64,000 bases of DNA from Poronia punctata (lineage: Eukaryota > Ascomycota > Sordariomycetes > Xylariales > Xylariaceae): contig MU401649.1 in NCBI GenBank assembly GCA_022579005.1, positions 1 to 64,000 on the forward strand, in the 5' to 3' direction. Numbering within the stretch: position 1 is the first letter of the stretch; every line of letters starts with the position of its first letter. Position numbers and translations under genes: made by a program. Of this stretch, positions 1 to 13,743 are shown in pieces. The notes under the pieces are model-generated. The model saw nothing but the letters and a program-made list of their open reading frames with translations, was not told the origin of the DNA and ran no database searches.

Positions 1-3000
1 TATTATAATAATAATTTTTATAAAATAAAGTTAACTTTACTTTTTAAATATAAGCTAAATACTATTTTAAAATTACTAAATAATAACTTTAAAGCTATAA
101 ATAAATAAAAAAAAACTTAATTTAAAAAAGATTTTAAAATATTAAACTAAAAAAGTTAATATGCTTTAAAATAAAACTTAAATTAAAAAGTAAAGCAAAG
201 TTGCTTAAGCTTATATTTAAAAGTTTAAAATTAGTACTAGTAATATGCTTAACTTATTATAGCAAAAGTAAAAATAATTATATAATAGTTTTTTTAAATT
301 AATAATAATAATAATCTTTTTATTATTTTTACTTTTACTTAATTGTTTTATATTTTATACTAAATTATAATATTAAACTATTTTAACTTTATAAGTAACT
401 AAATATTAAATATTTACTAATTAAACTTTATAGCTTATATTTTATTTTATAGTTATAGCTATATAATATTTTTTTAATAATATACTACTAAAACTTTAAA
501 AATATAAAGTACTACTAACTTAAAAGAAAACTTAATATTAGTTTTTTTTTTATACTTTAACTATAATTTAAAAAAAAATAATAACTATATAGCACTTTAC
601 TTTAAAAATAATAATAAATAATTAAAAGTATATGCGTTATTAATAGTTTATATATAACTTATACTTTGTTTATTTTTTATATATTTTGCTTAGTTAAAAT
701 GTACTATTAGCTATAAACTTTAAAAGTTTAATAATATATTTAATTTATATATTTTAAAAAAACTATATATTATATAAACTAAAACTAAAGTAAAAACTTT
801 AAATATTATATATTTAATAAGTAAAAAAGAAAATATATACTTATATTAAAACTATAACTAAACTAAAATATATATTTGCTTAAACTAATACTTTAAAAGG
901 TTATATAAACATATATATATATTTTTTATAATATATATTTTTATACTTAACTTTAATTATAAATATATATATATATATACTATATTAAATATTAACTTTT
1001 ATATTTAAAAAAAAAGTAACTACTTATATACTAAAAGATTAAATAAGCAAGTATACAAGCTAATTATGCTTAAAAATATTAATATTTTATTTATATTTAC
1101 TAACTTATTTTAACTTTACTAAAAATAACTATTAAAATAAAAATTTAAAGTTATATATTATTAAAGATTGCTATTTATATTTACTTTATTTTACTTTTTT
1201 ACTATTATTAATATATTATATAAAATATTTTATTATTATATATATAAATATACTTATTTTTTTGCTTGCTTAATATTATATTTTTTTATATAAACTATAA
1301 ATAAAAAACTTTTATTTTAAAGTAACTAACGCTAGCAAGCAGTAAAAGATTTACTTTAATTGTTTATATTTTTTTACTATTATATATAATTATTTTAAAA
1401 AGATTTATTAGCTTGCACTATTTTATATAAATAAAAATTTACTATATAAATATATTTAAAAGCAACTAACTAAAACTATATTAACTTTTAAAATATAAGC
1501 TAATTTTTATATTTATTTATATATATATTATTATTATATATGTTTTTTTTGCTATTTTATATATATAAAGACTTAAATATTATAACCTATTATTTTATAA
1601 AACATTTATATATAAAATTACTTATTATAAACTTTAATATTTTAATAAAAAACTTATTTAAATAAAATACTTAAAACTTAATAAAGTAATTAAAGCTTAA
1701 GCAATAGCATAATTAAATTTTTATTAAAAACTTTTTTAATTATATATATATAATATATTATATTATTTTTTATAAAATTAATAATTATACGTTGCTTATA
1801 TACTTAAAAAAATACGCACTAGCTATAAAAATTAGCACTTTAATTAAAAAGCAAACCTAAATAGTAGTTAATATTATTTTATAACTATAATAATAAAGTT
1901 TATTATATTAGCAATATATTAAAAAAATATTTACTTTAATTAATAACTTTTAATATATAAAGGTATATAAAAAGCTAAAACCTTTTTTAACTATTATAGT
2001 ATAATAGCTAGCTATTTTTTTAAATATAAAAGCTAATATAGTAAATATTTAAAAATAAAGCCTAACTATTAAAAAATAAAAAGCTAAAAAAAATAAAAAC
2101 ATAACTAGTAAAATTAAATAACTATATATAAGCATACTTATAAATAATAATGCTATTATAATATTATTATTTAGTAATAAAAAAATTGTGCTTAAAAAAA
2201 AATATAGTTAGTTAAAAAAAACTAATAATAGCAGTAAAAAAAATAACTTAACTAATTAATTAATATTTAATTTTAATACTATAAATAAAAACTTAAAAGT
2301 TTTTTAAAAAAAGTAAGCTTATATATATAAAATATTTTAGTATTTAACTAATATTATTAACTTTAAGCTATATAAATTTAATATTATTTTATAACTATAT
2401 TAACTTTATATAGTATAGTAAATAATTATATAACTACTAATATAAAAGCTTTTTAAAGGTTGCTTAAAAAATATTATAAAGCTTAGCAAAATAGTTAAAG
2501 TTTTAATAATATAAGCAATTTTTATAATTATTATAAAAAATAATAAAAAAGTTTAAAAATACTAAACTTTTAATATACTAATTAATAAGCAGCATTATTT
2601 AATAAAATAAAATATAAAAAGTAAGCAATGCTTATTTTAAAATAAATTTTTATATTTAATATAATATATATATATTTTATTTAATAATATATATAAAATT
2701 ACTTTAGCTATAAAGTTATTACTTATAATTTATATAGTACTAATATTTATATTATATTAATAAAGTGTAAAGTTTAAAAAACTAATAAATTATAGCTATA
2801 TAGCAACTTAAATACTTTAAATTTTAATTAAATATAAAGTATATAATAAAAATAAAAACTTATATTATAGCTTTAATTAAATAAAATAAATAGCAAGCAT
2901 AAAAAAAAAAAAAGCAAAAAAAAAAAAAACTAAAAGCTTTATAAAAAGCTAAAAAAACTAAAGCTGCTTTTTTATACTTAATACTTTAAAAATAATTTAA

Positions 3001-4975
3001 AGCTTAAAAAATAGCTATAATAATAAGTATATAATTATAGCAGCTTTTATATTTTTTAATAAAGCTTATTAATATATTAGCATAAATATAAAAAAGCTTA
3101 TATAACTATTTACTTTACTAAAAAAGCTATAAAAAAATTATGCTATTAGTTTAGTAGCATTTATTATATTAGCTTTTATTTTACTAAGCAGCTTATAATA
3201 CTATATACTAATAATATAGCATATAATAAAATATAAATATATTAATAGTAAAAAGCAATAGCTAAAATATATTATAAATATTTATAAATTAACTATATTA
3301 TAAAGTAACTATAAGTATATAAAAAAAAACTTAAACTACTAAGCAAACTTTAAAATTAATAAAAATTTTATAAAATATTATTAATATTTATAAATATTTT
3401 ATAAAAAAGTAATTATTTAAATTTTATTAGCTTGCTATATAATAAATAAATTTAATAGCAAGCAAATTAAAAAAAAAAAGTACTAAAATTTAAGTTTTAC
3501 TAATTAATTACTTAATAAAAAAAGTAAAAATAAAATAGTTTTTTATATTATAATAGCTAATATATAATATTATATATAACGCTTACTACTAAATAAAAAA
3601 GCTAAATAAATAGTTAAAAAATATTAAAGTACTAAGCTAATATAAAAAATATTAAAATAAAACTATTTAATACTAATAACTTTTTTATTATAAGCAATAA
3701 GCTTAGTAATATACTAAGCAAAGCATAAATAAAGCTAAACTATATAAGCATATATTTATATATTATATATTTTTTAAAAAAAAGCATTATTTATAATAAA
3801 AACATTAATAACAAAATAGTTAATATATATAAATTAAAAGTATATAAAGCATACTTTAATAATAATTATAACTAAGCTATAATAATTAAAAAAATAAAAT
3901 ATTTTATTTTTTAAAAATATTAAAATAAACTTAAACGCTAATTAGCAAAGTTTACTATAATTTGCAAGTTTATTAATAATATAATTATATATAAAAAAAA
4001 ACTTATAATATTAAAAAACTTAAGCTTAAAAAATAAAATAAATATTAAGCATATAATTATATTATTTTACTTACTAATAACTATATTTATAACTTATATG
4101 CTTTTAGCAAACAAATATTACGTATATAACGTTTATATACTAAATATTAATATAAAAATAAAATTAATTAAATAATATAATAAATACTATAATTAAAGCA
4201 TAATTATAAATAATATAAATAAACTTTATAAATTAAACTATTTAAATAAAATTTTAATATTAACTTATAATATTTTAAAAATAGCTTTTAATTTTTAAAA
4301 AGCTAACTATTGCTTAATAATTAATTTAGCAAAAATAATAAATATTAAATTATAAGCTGCTATAAAAGTAAATAAAAAAAAATAAAAAATAAATATAGTT
4401 ATTTTGTTACTTTATAACAAGTACAACTTTAAAAACTGCTTTTGCTATATAAAACGCTTAAATAAAAGCAAACTTTTTTTATAAAAAAATAAAATACTAT
4501 AAAACAAGCTAGTATAAAAATAAACATAAAATAAAAAACTAAAAAAGCAATTACTTAAAATATAAAATAATTATACTATAAACTAAAAATACTAGCTTAT
4601 AAGTTTTTTTATATTAATATACTAAAATAAATAAATAAAAATAAAAGCAAAAAAATAATATATAATAAACTGTTTATAAAATAAACAAATATACTACTAA
4701 ATAACTATAAATATATAAAAAAACAAAAATACTAAAATTAAAAAAAGGTTTTTATTAATAATTATAGCTATATAGCTTTATAGCTTAATATATAGCTATA
4801 AATTTTCTTTTAAATTATAAAAACAAAACTTAAATTACTTTGCTAAGAAAACTTCTTTATAAAATATAAAATATTTTAGCAATAGCAGATTTTTATTTAA
4901 AAAAAAAATTAGCTAGCCTTTTTTAAACAGATTTTTTTTATAAAAACAAAATAGTAATTAAAAATAAAAACAATT
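1..4975. repeat. Extremely AT-rich block, presumed RIP-destroyed repeat
   Basis: Almost pure A/T with scattered C and G and no open frame beyond trivial length on either strand. Remaining C residues sit nearly always in ACT, GCT or GCA (and the complements AGT, AGC, TGC); TCN, CCN and ACA are close to absent until about 4300, after which ACA and CAA become more common. Composition returns to normal across about 4975-5150. In filamentous ascomycetes such blocks are usually transposons mutated C-to-T by RIP. The original element cannot be recognised, and the block runs off the left edge, so its full size is unknown. A centromeric or subtelomeric location is possible but no telomere repeat is seen. 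Confidence 0.85.
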
Positions 4976-5498
4976 ATCTCTTATAAACTCGGGCACTGCT
5001 AATCTCTAGCTAGGGATAAGGATAAATAAACCTATATTCCCTTAAGGGCTTAAAAAGGGACTTCCTTTTTATAGACCCTTTTAGCCCATACAAAATTATT
5101 AAATTAAATTAAAGCTATTCCCACTTCTAAGTTGCTATATTAAGCCCCTTGTCATAGTAGGGAGGCACTAAAGATCATCTAAACATGCAGAAAGCAAGGT
5201 ATCATTACATTACGGGTAATCAAAGTTTTGGATAATCTATCTGAAGAAGAAAAAGTAGTTGGGTAGGAGAAAACAAAGACAAGACTGGGGCGAAAGAGAG
5301 TACATACCTACCTACCTCCATGTACCTAGAGTAACGAAACACAAGAAGACGGCCGTTGGATAATGAATGACTGACATGGATATATACCTTACTTTACCTA
5401 TTCGGGTTATCCGTTCGAGACGTCTGTCTGCCGGGCTCTGAACATAGGTATGTATATTTCCGACTAAAAGGTGCGATCCCCGGCCTAGAAGTGTAACA

Positions 5499-5534
5499 GT
5501 GACGGTGACGGTGACAGTGACAGTGACAGTGACG
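5499..5534. repeat. GTGACR hexanucleotide microsatellite
   Basis: Six consecutive hexamers of GTGACG or GTGACA. The apparent Thr-Val or Cys-His repeat peptides in its reverse frames are artefacts of the repeat. Confidence 0.9.
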
Positions 5535-8520
5535 AAAGCAAGCAAAAGCAAACTTTCCACGAGATTTATCAACTGACACACAGATGCTCTGTTACGAGCA
5601 ACACCAAACCAGGTCATGTCATGGTTTTTTTTGTTGTACCTACCTACCTATCTATCGGAGTTGGGGATGGACGGGCCGGTAGACTTTGGATACCTAGGTA
5701 ACCGGCCTACGTCACTCACTCACTTACTTGTATTTCTGTGGTTTTTGTACGTATAGGTACGTGTAAAGTCAAGTCAAGCCAAGTCGAGCGTGCTCTCAAG
5801 AATCACAAACACGACCACGTTGTTCAAGTCTTGTAGGACCTGTTCAAGAAGGAAAAGGAAAAGGAAAAGGAAAGAAAGAAAGAAAAAAAAAATTGAAACC
5901 GGCGTGTCCGTCAATGTCAGTACAAACGTTGTGTTGATGATGGACCGACCTAATGGGTTTACAACAACAACAACAACAATAACAATAACCAAAAACATCA
6001 GACCGTCCGTCTCCCACACGCGAGGGTATATTATCCGTGGTTTTTTTTCTAGGTATTAGTAGGTATTTATTTCTTGGGTAGTGCCGGTTCCGGATGGCTG
6101 CAGGGTCCTCCAGAAGAGTGACAGCGGACGATGCAAGAACCCGGGGCATGTCACTCTCAGAGAAAACAATTTCCCGTTTGCCGCTAAAACTTGGGAGCCC
6201 TGTGTTATGTGAGCAGGTTCATTAAAGGGGAGGGGGGGAGGGGACAAGTAGTAGGTAAGTAAGTACTTACCTACCGTAGTCATTGGGGGGTTGGAAAAGA
6301 AGACAAGGGGGACGAACGAACGAACGGTCGAACGAACGAAAACTTGTGAAGCCAAGCAAAGCGTCAAACTTACTGACTGACAGATGGAACGGTTTTTTTT
6401 TTTTTTTTCCCTTGTTCGACCTCGATCTCAAGTCGGTCCTCGATCCGGACATCGGATATTCTTCTTTTGGGGCCATTCATTTTCTTCTACCTATGGGGCG
6501 CATTTATCTAGGTAGATTAAAGCAAGCAAGCAAGCAATACCGTTACGATATTCAGGGAAGAGAGATTTCTTTTCAGATCGTAAAGAAGAAAACAAAAAAA
6601 GACACCACGTGATTTAACTAGAATGTATTTTGGGAGAGGGGGGCGTTGTCTATATTTTTCCTTTCCCATCTCCTTTGGAACTTTTTTTTTTTTTTTCCCC
6701 TCTTTTTGGATTCATTCTCGCTAATCTGGTTTGCAGTTAATTAGTTTTCTCCATGGTGAGTAATCAGTATTTATGCCATATGGTTTGTTACCAGATAATC
6801 TATCTACCTAATCTGGAATACATACGGCTCCCACCGTTCCTTTCGATCCTAGTTCCTAGTTCCCAGTTCCCAGTTCCCAGTTGCCCGTTTTCCCGCTTCC
6901 ATGTAAAAACGCGGCTCGCTTATCGGTTCCAGCCGTCGCTAATAAAAGGGGGCAGAAAAGAAAGAAAAGAAAAAGAAACAAGCCCCCAAGTTGCCCTAAA
7001 CTAGTCTAAATCTGTAAAGGTTAGGCTGTGGCTAGAAAACGTGGTCCCCCTTTTTCTCTCACAAAATGGCTTATACCTATGCACACCTTATGTTGGCTGT
7101 ATAGGGGTCCTGGTTTTTGGGGCAGGGAGAAATGTTTTGCATCGGCTGTCGAAGCAGAGGAAACGCTAGAACGTGCATCGGCCACTCGCGGGGGCGTCTA
7201 TGTAGATTTCTGCATCTACGAGTAGACCCCAACCTAGGTTAGTTTTGGCTTGTCCAACATACCCTATCCCGGTTCCAACAGCCGGGGCGTTGGTGTCTTT
7301 TTGTTTCTGTCTTGACGTTGTAGATTGAGCTGGCCATGCACGGTAAAGGGCTGTCTCCCTACCGAAGTGGGTTTTGTTCGATATGGAAGGGGAATTTACA
7401 GTGGAAAAGGAGAAAAAAGTGACAGACGGGGATGCACTGTCCGGCTGTTCTTCCCCGGTGAATCAAAACCCGGTTCCAACGTCGCATCTGTACGTCTATG
7501 TAATGCCAGAAAGGCTGGGCACGCTTTTTTTCTCATTCTCAGGTCGAGCAGACCTTGACAAGGCCAATCCCCAGTCCCGTTACTCACTTCACTCTACGTG
7601 TATTTTCTCGTGTTCTCAGAGTACGTGGTATGTACTCTGGTCAGAAATAATGATATCATTCCTACCTATGCCGGCAGGTTCAATGTGTAGCACTTTGTAC
7701 GTGCATATATCTAGTACGTACAAAACATGATGATAAGAGGTATGTATAGAGACATACATATGCATCTACAAAATTAGTCCATCCTCTCTTGGTTTAGTCC
7801 AGACAAGGGTGTCTGACCAATAAACTGCCGTCTTTTTCTATTTTGATATCAACCTACCAACGACCTTTGATATAATACCTAGTAGTACATGATCAGGATA
7901 CAATATGTGTGTAATTATGTTGACCATGCAACACTGTATCCAGACCTCTAGGCATTTGATAAATGATGGAGCAAGTAAAATTACCAAACCATACTATGAT
8001 TCCTAGAGGTTCTCTGTCTACAACTGGCAACATCTGCATCATCATCATTAGACTTTGTTGCGTGCTTGCGTGCTTGCTATTGCGTATAGTTGGCTGATTT
8101 CAGAATAACAAGCAACATGTTCAAGGACTTGTCTGCTCATTTCTCCTCAAGCAAAAAGTACTGTTGGTTGAACTCGTCTTTTCGTGTGTAACATGTCACG
8201 GATCAGAGAAGCCTAGGTAATTAATTAGATAGGAGGCGAGCTATACAAGTTAAGAGTAAGTAGGTAGACCCTTGAATCCAAGAGTGAGACATGGAAATTC
8301 ATTGATGACAGTCGTAGAGAAAGATAGATAGAGAGAGACATTTTCTGTATACAAGACAACATGGCATGGTAAGTACGAATTGTAACCTGGTCTAGGTAAG
8401 TTTTCACTTCCACGAGGCGCGACTTTGTCTTTTGTCTTTGAGGGTTTCTCTTTTTTTTTTTTTTTTTTTTTGGTCTTTAGTGCATGTTTTAGACTAGGTT
8501 TAAATCAACAGGCGGCAGGC

Positions 8521-8547
8521 AAGACAAGACAAGACAAGACAAGACAA
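8521..8547. repeat. AAGAC pentanucleotide microsatellite
   Basis: Five perfect AAGAC units in the gene-free region, followed by a decaying copy. Confidence 0.85.
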
Positions 8548-9033
8548 AATCTCCATCTACATCATCTATCCTTTACGAGGAACATGTCTCTCGTCTTTTT
8601 TTCATCAACGATGTAACCAAGTATAGATCTCTTTTCAATTAGGTACGTAGGTATTCATCAGCATAAAGGTATATCAAAGGACAAGGCTGTCTACCTTACC
8701 TTACCTATACCTTGACCCGGGAAGACAGCCAGCGGTACTCCTATACATGACCATAAGCCGACAAAGATGATGAAATCGACCAACCTAAATCAGGAACCTT
8801 TATATATGAGACAAAACTAAAAGTAGGTAGGTAAAGTATTCAAAAACGGATAGCGTACCCTTACCCACATTACATTACACTATTCAGTATTCTCTGCCTA
8901 TTTCTCACAAACCCTGGTTCCTGTCTCTTTTGATTCCCGCGGTAGGTACTTGTAATGTTAAAGTCGCACCGGTCCAAGAGAGGTTCCTGCACGCGCCTTG
9001 GTCCCTGTCTCACATACGTGTTTGTCCCTGTTC

Positions 9034-9038
<5 letters not shown>

Positions 9039-9092
<54 letters not shown>
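9039..9092. repeat. (CT)27 dinucleotide microsatellite
   Basis: An uninterrupted CT run of about 54 bases, followed by a T run. It is the longest perfect dinucleotide repeat in the window and likely to be polymorphic. Confidence 0.95.
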
Positions 9093-9097
<5 letters not shown>

Positions 9098-10808
9098 AGC
9101 TAATTATTGAACGCGTCGTGGTGGAATTGAAGGGAAGGGAATATCTCCCAATAGCAGAGTGTGGTGTTTGTTCAAAGTTTGCCGCTTTGTTGACGACCTG
9201 TCATCTTGTTTCCTTTATCATTATATTACATTGTAAGATGAAACCTACCAAGGATGGACGGACAAGATAAACATATACCCGTTGGGGAAAAAATGCTGAC
9301 AATCGGATTTGGTGCGTTTCGCTTGCTTGTTGAATCACGCGTTTGGTGGTGAAGGCGACTTTCCGTATCACTTAAGAATCCAATCCCTGTTTCTAATATC
9401 TATCCTAGTCTACAGCTTAGGTAGGTACGGTAGGTAAAGAAGAAGAGGGTCTGGGTCTGTGGCGGCAACATGCAAGGAACATATCACGTACAGATTCTAG
9501 AGCACTAGGTCTGCATGTCGGTTTGAAAGAGGAACATGGTGATAAAAATAAATTTTGAAAGGAAAACGTACGTATACCTAAGGTACCTACATAGACGACG
9601 GTAGGGATATTTCTGACTGGGTTTTCTCTCGGATACAGTCTACTTTAGTCAAGAAAACAAACGGCTAAAGGGCATTACAAGACACGGACAAGGCAAGAGC
9701 CAATTATTTTTCAAGTAGGAGAATGGTGAACGAATGAATGGAAGAATCAGTGTCATGCCACTCACCCACTCCGAGACAACTGTCAAGAGTTTAGAAAGCG
9801 TTTGCTTCACTTGTTGTCGATTAGCCGACGTCTGTTTAGCAGCTCAACACTACACAGCACAGCACAATACAACACAACACAACACGATACACCGTGCTTA
9901 GACATTTGTAGAAACAGTTTATAGTAGATAGATAGATGGGAGAATGGATAGGGACCCTTGATAAAGTGTCACGGCCGGATGCAGTCGAAACTAACGAAAC
10001 TAACCAGGACCTGTTAGACGATCCTGGAAGAAACATGGGAGGAACTGGGGATGACGGGTAGTGGTGTTTGACTTTTTTTGTTTTCTTATTTCTTTATTCT
10101 TTTATGCCCTGGAGGTTTGATATGGGTATGGGGGGTGGTATGGCGTCTATGTAGATCGACAGGGATAGAGAGTTCGGAGATGCTCGACATAACCAAGATA
10201 GATGTATCGGACCCGGGACTGTACCGGGAAGAGGGAAAGGTGGAGAGAAAGGAAAGAGATAGAAGGAAGGGGGGAATCAGAGAGAGGGAGGGGGCGGAAA
10301 GTGTGTGTGTGTGTCTCTCTCTCTCTATGTGTGTGGAGGGGGACGAAGGCGGTAGGGGGGCGTGGACAAGGAAAAGGGAAAAAAAGAGAATGGTCCGCCT
10401 TACCTAGTGCCTTAGGCTATGGACCTACCACGCACCTGCTGTCAGACAGGCACATGGACCGAAATATACCGTCATGCAAACAGTATGCAGCTTTCCGCAA
10501 GGGGCGGAGAATACGTGACCACTTCAGGCTTTGGGCTTCACGAACAAATTGGGGTGACACGCACAGAAGCTGGGATATCTACGAATCTATAGGATGACAA
10601 GGGAGGGAGAGGGGGAGACAGGGAAGAAGGAGGGGCGCCATAAACCATGACCCTGGTTGATACTAACCTAGATGTGTCGTTGTTTGGTTGAATTATCTAA
10701 GAGTGTCTTGCGTCTTGGGCGTCTGGGGTGTGTATGGGTGTGAGTCCAACAACAACAACAACCACTAATACTCTGGATACAGAGACTTACATTACCTTGG
10801 TTAGATCG

Positions 10809-10854
10809 ACACACACATACACACACACACTCTCTCTCTCTCTCTCTCTCTCTC
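10809..10854. repeat. Compound CA/TC microsatellite
   Basis: An imperfect CA run (10809-10830) passes directly into a TC run (10831-10854). A further short GT/CT run lies near 10300-10330. Confidence 0.9.
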
Positions 10855-11888
10855 TTCGACTGCACTCTGAATGTCTCGCCACGTACCCCCCTCTTTCCCC
10901 AGTCCAAGTGTATTCTTCCTGGTGGATTAGGTTAGTTTAGACCAGACTTACCTCCCTCCCTACCTACAAGGTCATCTGCGAGGCCGGCTTTGTGCTGGCC
11001 CAAGACGTGTCTCGAACCGTCGTACCGGGTATAACATGAACAAGAGAGAGTTGCAGCGTCCCGTTGTATTTCTTACCCAAGTCGGCCTCCCAATCTGGTC
11101 TCCCCCATGTATGTTGCTTTCTCCAAAGCAATCATCCATCGTCGGCAACACGCCTGGGAACTGGCATTTTTATCCGCCCTCTTGAAACAGTCGAGTCTGA
11201 CAACGACAGACATCCTTAATAGAAAATCTCGGCCGTTGCTTCAGCTGAAAAAGATTCGTCGAGGCTGAAAGGAAAGCAGGGCAAACAGCCAATTGTTGCA
11301 GGGACCCTCGGATCGATCCCTCACCCCTCCTTTCCCATCCCATCCCTTCCCCGTCTAAAGTGTCTGTTGCGTTGCCGAAGGACGCTTTTTTTTTGTTTTT
11401 TTTTGTTTTATGTCTTTGTGCCCTTTCTTTTACTTTACCCCCTCGCCAATTCTTGATTGCTGCTTGCTTCTTACCGCTTGCCGCTTGCCGCCTGCCGCTC
11501 GCAGCACTCCTTGCTTGCTTGCTTGCTTGCCTGCTTGCTTTCATATCCTTTCCTCCTTCATTCGCGACGCCCGTCGAACGAGACCCGGTAGATTAGATCG
11601 GACAAGACCACCAGGCCGGGGAAACTTTGCCTTGTCTCTGAGCAATATCAGGCCATCAGCAAAGGTTCTCGCCAGAAGAGGTTAATCGTTATTCGAAGAA
11701 AAGGGGGAGAAGGGGAAAAATCATAAACTATAGAAAAAAGGAAAACACGAGGGAACATGGTGTCTCCGACTTGTTGTGCTCCCAGTGAAGCTGGGGGCAG
11801 ACGATATAGCCGTCACTGTCCGCCGTACTCCTTCACCTACCCTGACCGCCGCTTTCACCTCTCCTCTCACGATAACCGGGCCATAATC

Positions 11889-13641
11889 ATGACTGACCGA
11901 GAAGAGTCGGACCAGCCTCGTAAGCGGATCGCTGTTGCGGTAAGAGAATAGAAAGAAAGGAAACATTTGTCTTCCCTCCCTATCCCACCCTTCCTTCCTT
12001 CCTTCCTTCCTCCCTCCCTCCCTCCCGTTTCCGCTCCGTCCGTTCATGTGTGTTTATTCGTTTCATATCATCCCATCCCGCCTTTCCAGAACTTGGTTCC
12101 ATATCTATAATATATACTTACTTACTTGCCTCAAAGTGTGGGAGATGTCGCAAACGAAAGATCCGGTGCAGCGGCGACCCAGGAAACGGAGGGCCATGCA
12201 GCAACTGTAAGAACGCCGGCCACGAGCCATGTCTCTTCCTGCGAGTACGTGTACACATCATTGCAAAAAGAAAGAGAAAAGAAAGAAAGAAAAAAAACCT
12301 ACCTATACCTCTCCCCAAGCTTGGTTAGCGGAAAATACTTGTTTTCACGAAGAGAAATAAACCAAATACATACATACATAAATCTGGGCTGGTTTATCCT
12401 GACTACTGCCGTTCCAGGTCTCGTCCCAAGAAACGCCGTTCAAAGAAAACGGCGATTACGGCTACAACCTCGACGCGGCACGCACGTACGCCCATCAGAG
12501 CCGAGGCGCCATTTCCCCACTGGCCGGCTCTCTTCATCCCTACGCCCACGAGATGACGGGAGCAGGGGCAGCAGGAACGACAGCAGCAACAGCAGAAGGG
12601 GTGGGTCCGTATCGCCACAGCAGCACGTATCCTTACAGCGGTAAAGGGTATTATTCCGCCGTCCCCGGTTGGGCTAATACGTATCCGGACGACGGTGGCG
12701 TCGACTACGGCTTGAGCTATCCCTCGTACCAGGTGATAAATTCCGATCCGGTAGCGCCACTAGTCCCGGCTTATGGCCAGTATGGAAGCCGCAAGTCGCT
12801 GTACGTCGAGCCTGAGACGTCTTCTTACTCGTACGGTGGCCTGGGACACCGACCAGCCATCAATAGCGATACGCAGGGATTCTCCCTGTCTAGCATGGCC
12901 GCTTCGCTTCCCAGCGCCACGGATCGTATCCTCTCGTCCGATCGACTACACTCGGGTGTCAATAGGGCCTTGACTGGCTCAACTGGCTACAGAGGGGATA
13001 GTGGTCTTGCACCGCATTATGCCAACCCCGCTACCACCAATAACAGCACCGCCAGCAGTGCCGGCACCAACCCCAGCGCCAAGACGGCTTCGGCAGGCGC
13101 CATCTCGGACCTCACGTACGGTAATCTGCACCCCTTCGAGTCGTCCTATTCCGCAGCCAGCACCATGGCTTCTGCCATGGCCTCTACATTGGCACAACGC
13201 ACCCCGGGTCTACCCGTGCATGCCGAGACAAGCGCGTACACCCCGGGCCCGGACCTAACATACGCTCCCAGCGACCAGTCGATGCGTGCTGCGGAAGACG
13301 CGTCCAGCGGCTTGAGTTACGTGTACAGCGATACCAAGCTCGGGGGTTCGCGGCGGGAGTCGCGGTCAGGAAGGGCCGGTACTGGCTCCCTGCTTTCCAA
13401 TGGCCACGTCTATGTCCCAGACTCTCATACGGCGCACGCGCCCTCGCATAATTACATCATCCCGCCGTCTTCTAGCGCGCAGAGAAGCGATAGCATCGAA
13501 GCCAGAAGTGGAAGCGGCGGGAGCGGGACCGGGGGCGGAAATGCAAGTGGAAGTGGAACTGGGAATGTGAGACTCAGCGGATCCTCTGTTAGACCGTCGG
13601 ATAGTCATCGACGGTCTGCGGGAAGTCTTCGCGGGACATAG
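11889..13641 (+). CDS. Zn(II)2Cys6 fungal transcription factor
   Basis: Predicted nuclear DNA-binding regulator; target genes unknown. Three exons: 11889-11939, 12137-12244, 12418-13641, all phase-0 junctions, giving 460 residues. Residues 13-50 hold the binuclear zinc cluster: the basic lead-in RKRIAVA, then CGRCRKRKIRC and PCSNCKNAGHEPC, spaced C-x2-C-x6-C-x9-C-x2-C-x7-C. Intron 1 splits the cluster just before the first cysteine. After it comes VSSQETPFKENGDYGYNLDA and a long Ser/Gly/Ala/Tyr-rich tail. No fungal-specific middle homology domain is visible, so this is a short-type factor. The ATG at 11889 was chosen because it lies just before the basic lead-in; an in-frame ATG at 11757 would add 44 low-quality residues. 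The C-terminus may be wrong: see the alternative exon at 13744-13841. Confidence 0.85.
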
Positions 13642-13670
13642 ACAGATCTTCTTTCCTAGCTTGGTTCGCG

Positions 13671-13705
13671 TTGCTTTGCTTTGCTTTGCTTTGCTTTGCT
13701 TTGCT
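13671..13705. repeat. TTGCT pentanucleotide microsatellite
   Basis: Seven TTGCT units just 3' of the stop at 13641, inside the candidate alternative intron 13567-13743. Confidence 0.9.
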
Positions 13706-13743
13706 ACGGAGCTGATTGGCTGTCCGGGCTCCATATTCCTCAG

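Larger units (their letters stand above)
4976..11888. other. 6.9-kb gene-free, microsatellite-rich region
   Basis: This stretch begins with a short transition (to about 5150) where composition changes from the AT block to ordinary DNA. I find no open frame with coding character, no splice-linked exons and no known domain. It carries many simple repeats: (GTGACR)6 near 5499, CAA/AAC runs near 5960, (AAGAC)5 near 8521, (CT)27 near 9039, CA/TC runs near 10809 and TTCC/CTCC runs near 11990. TACCTA/TAGGTA words are frequent throughout. It lies directly upstream of the Zn2Cys6 factor and may hold a long promoter, a 5' leader or an untranslated transcript; this is inference. Confidence 0.6.

Noticed and set aside
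1..4975. Mitochondrial DNA insert or centromere core as explanation of the AT block
   Set aside because: No tRNA, rRNA or protein-coding remnants of mitochondrial type can be seen, and the context-dependent loss of C fits mutation of a nuclear repeat better; centromere identity cannot be judged from sequence.
10078..10597. Overlapping frames of 109 and 131 codons
   Set aside because: Driven by purine-rich GAGAGG and GTGTGT stretches; no start context, introns or homology features.
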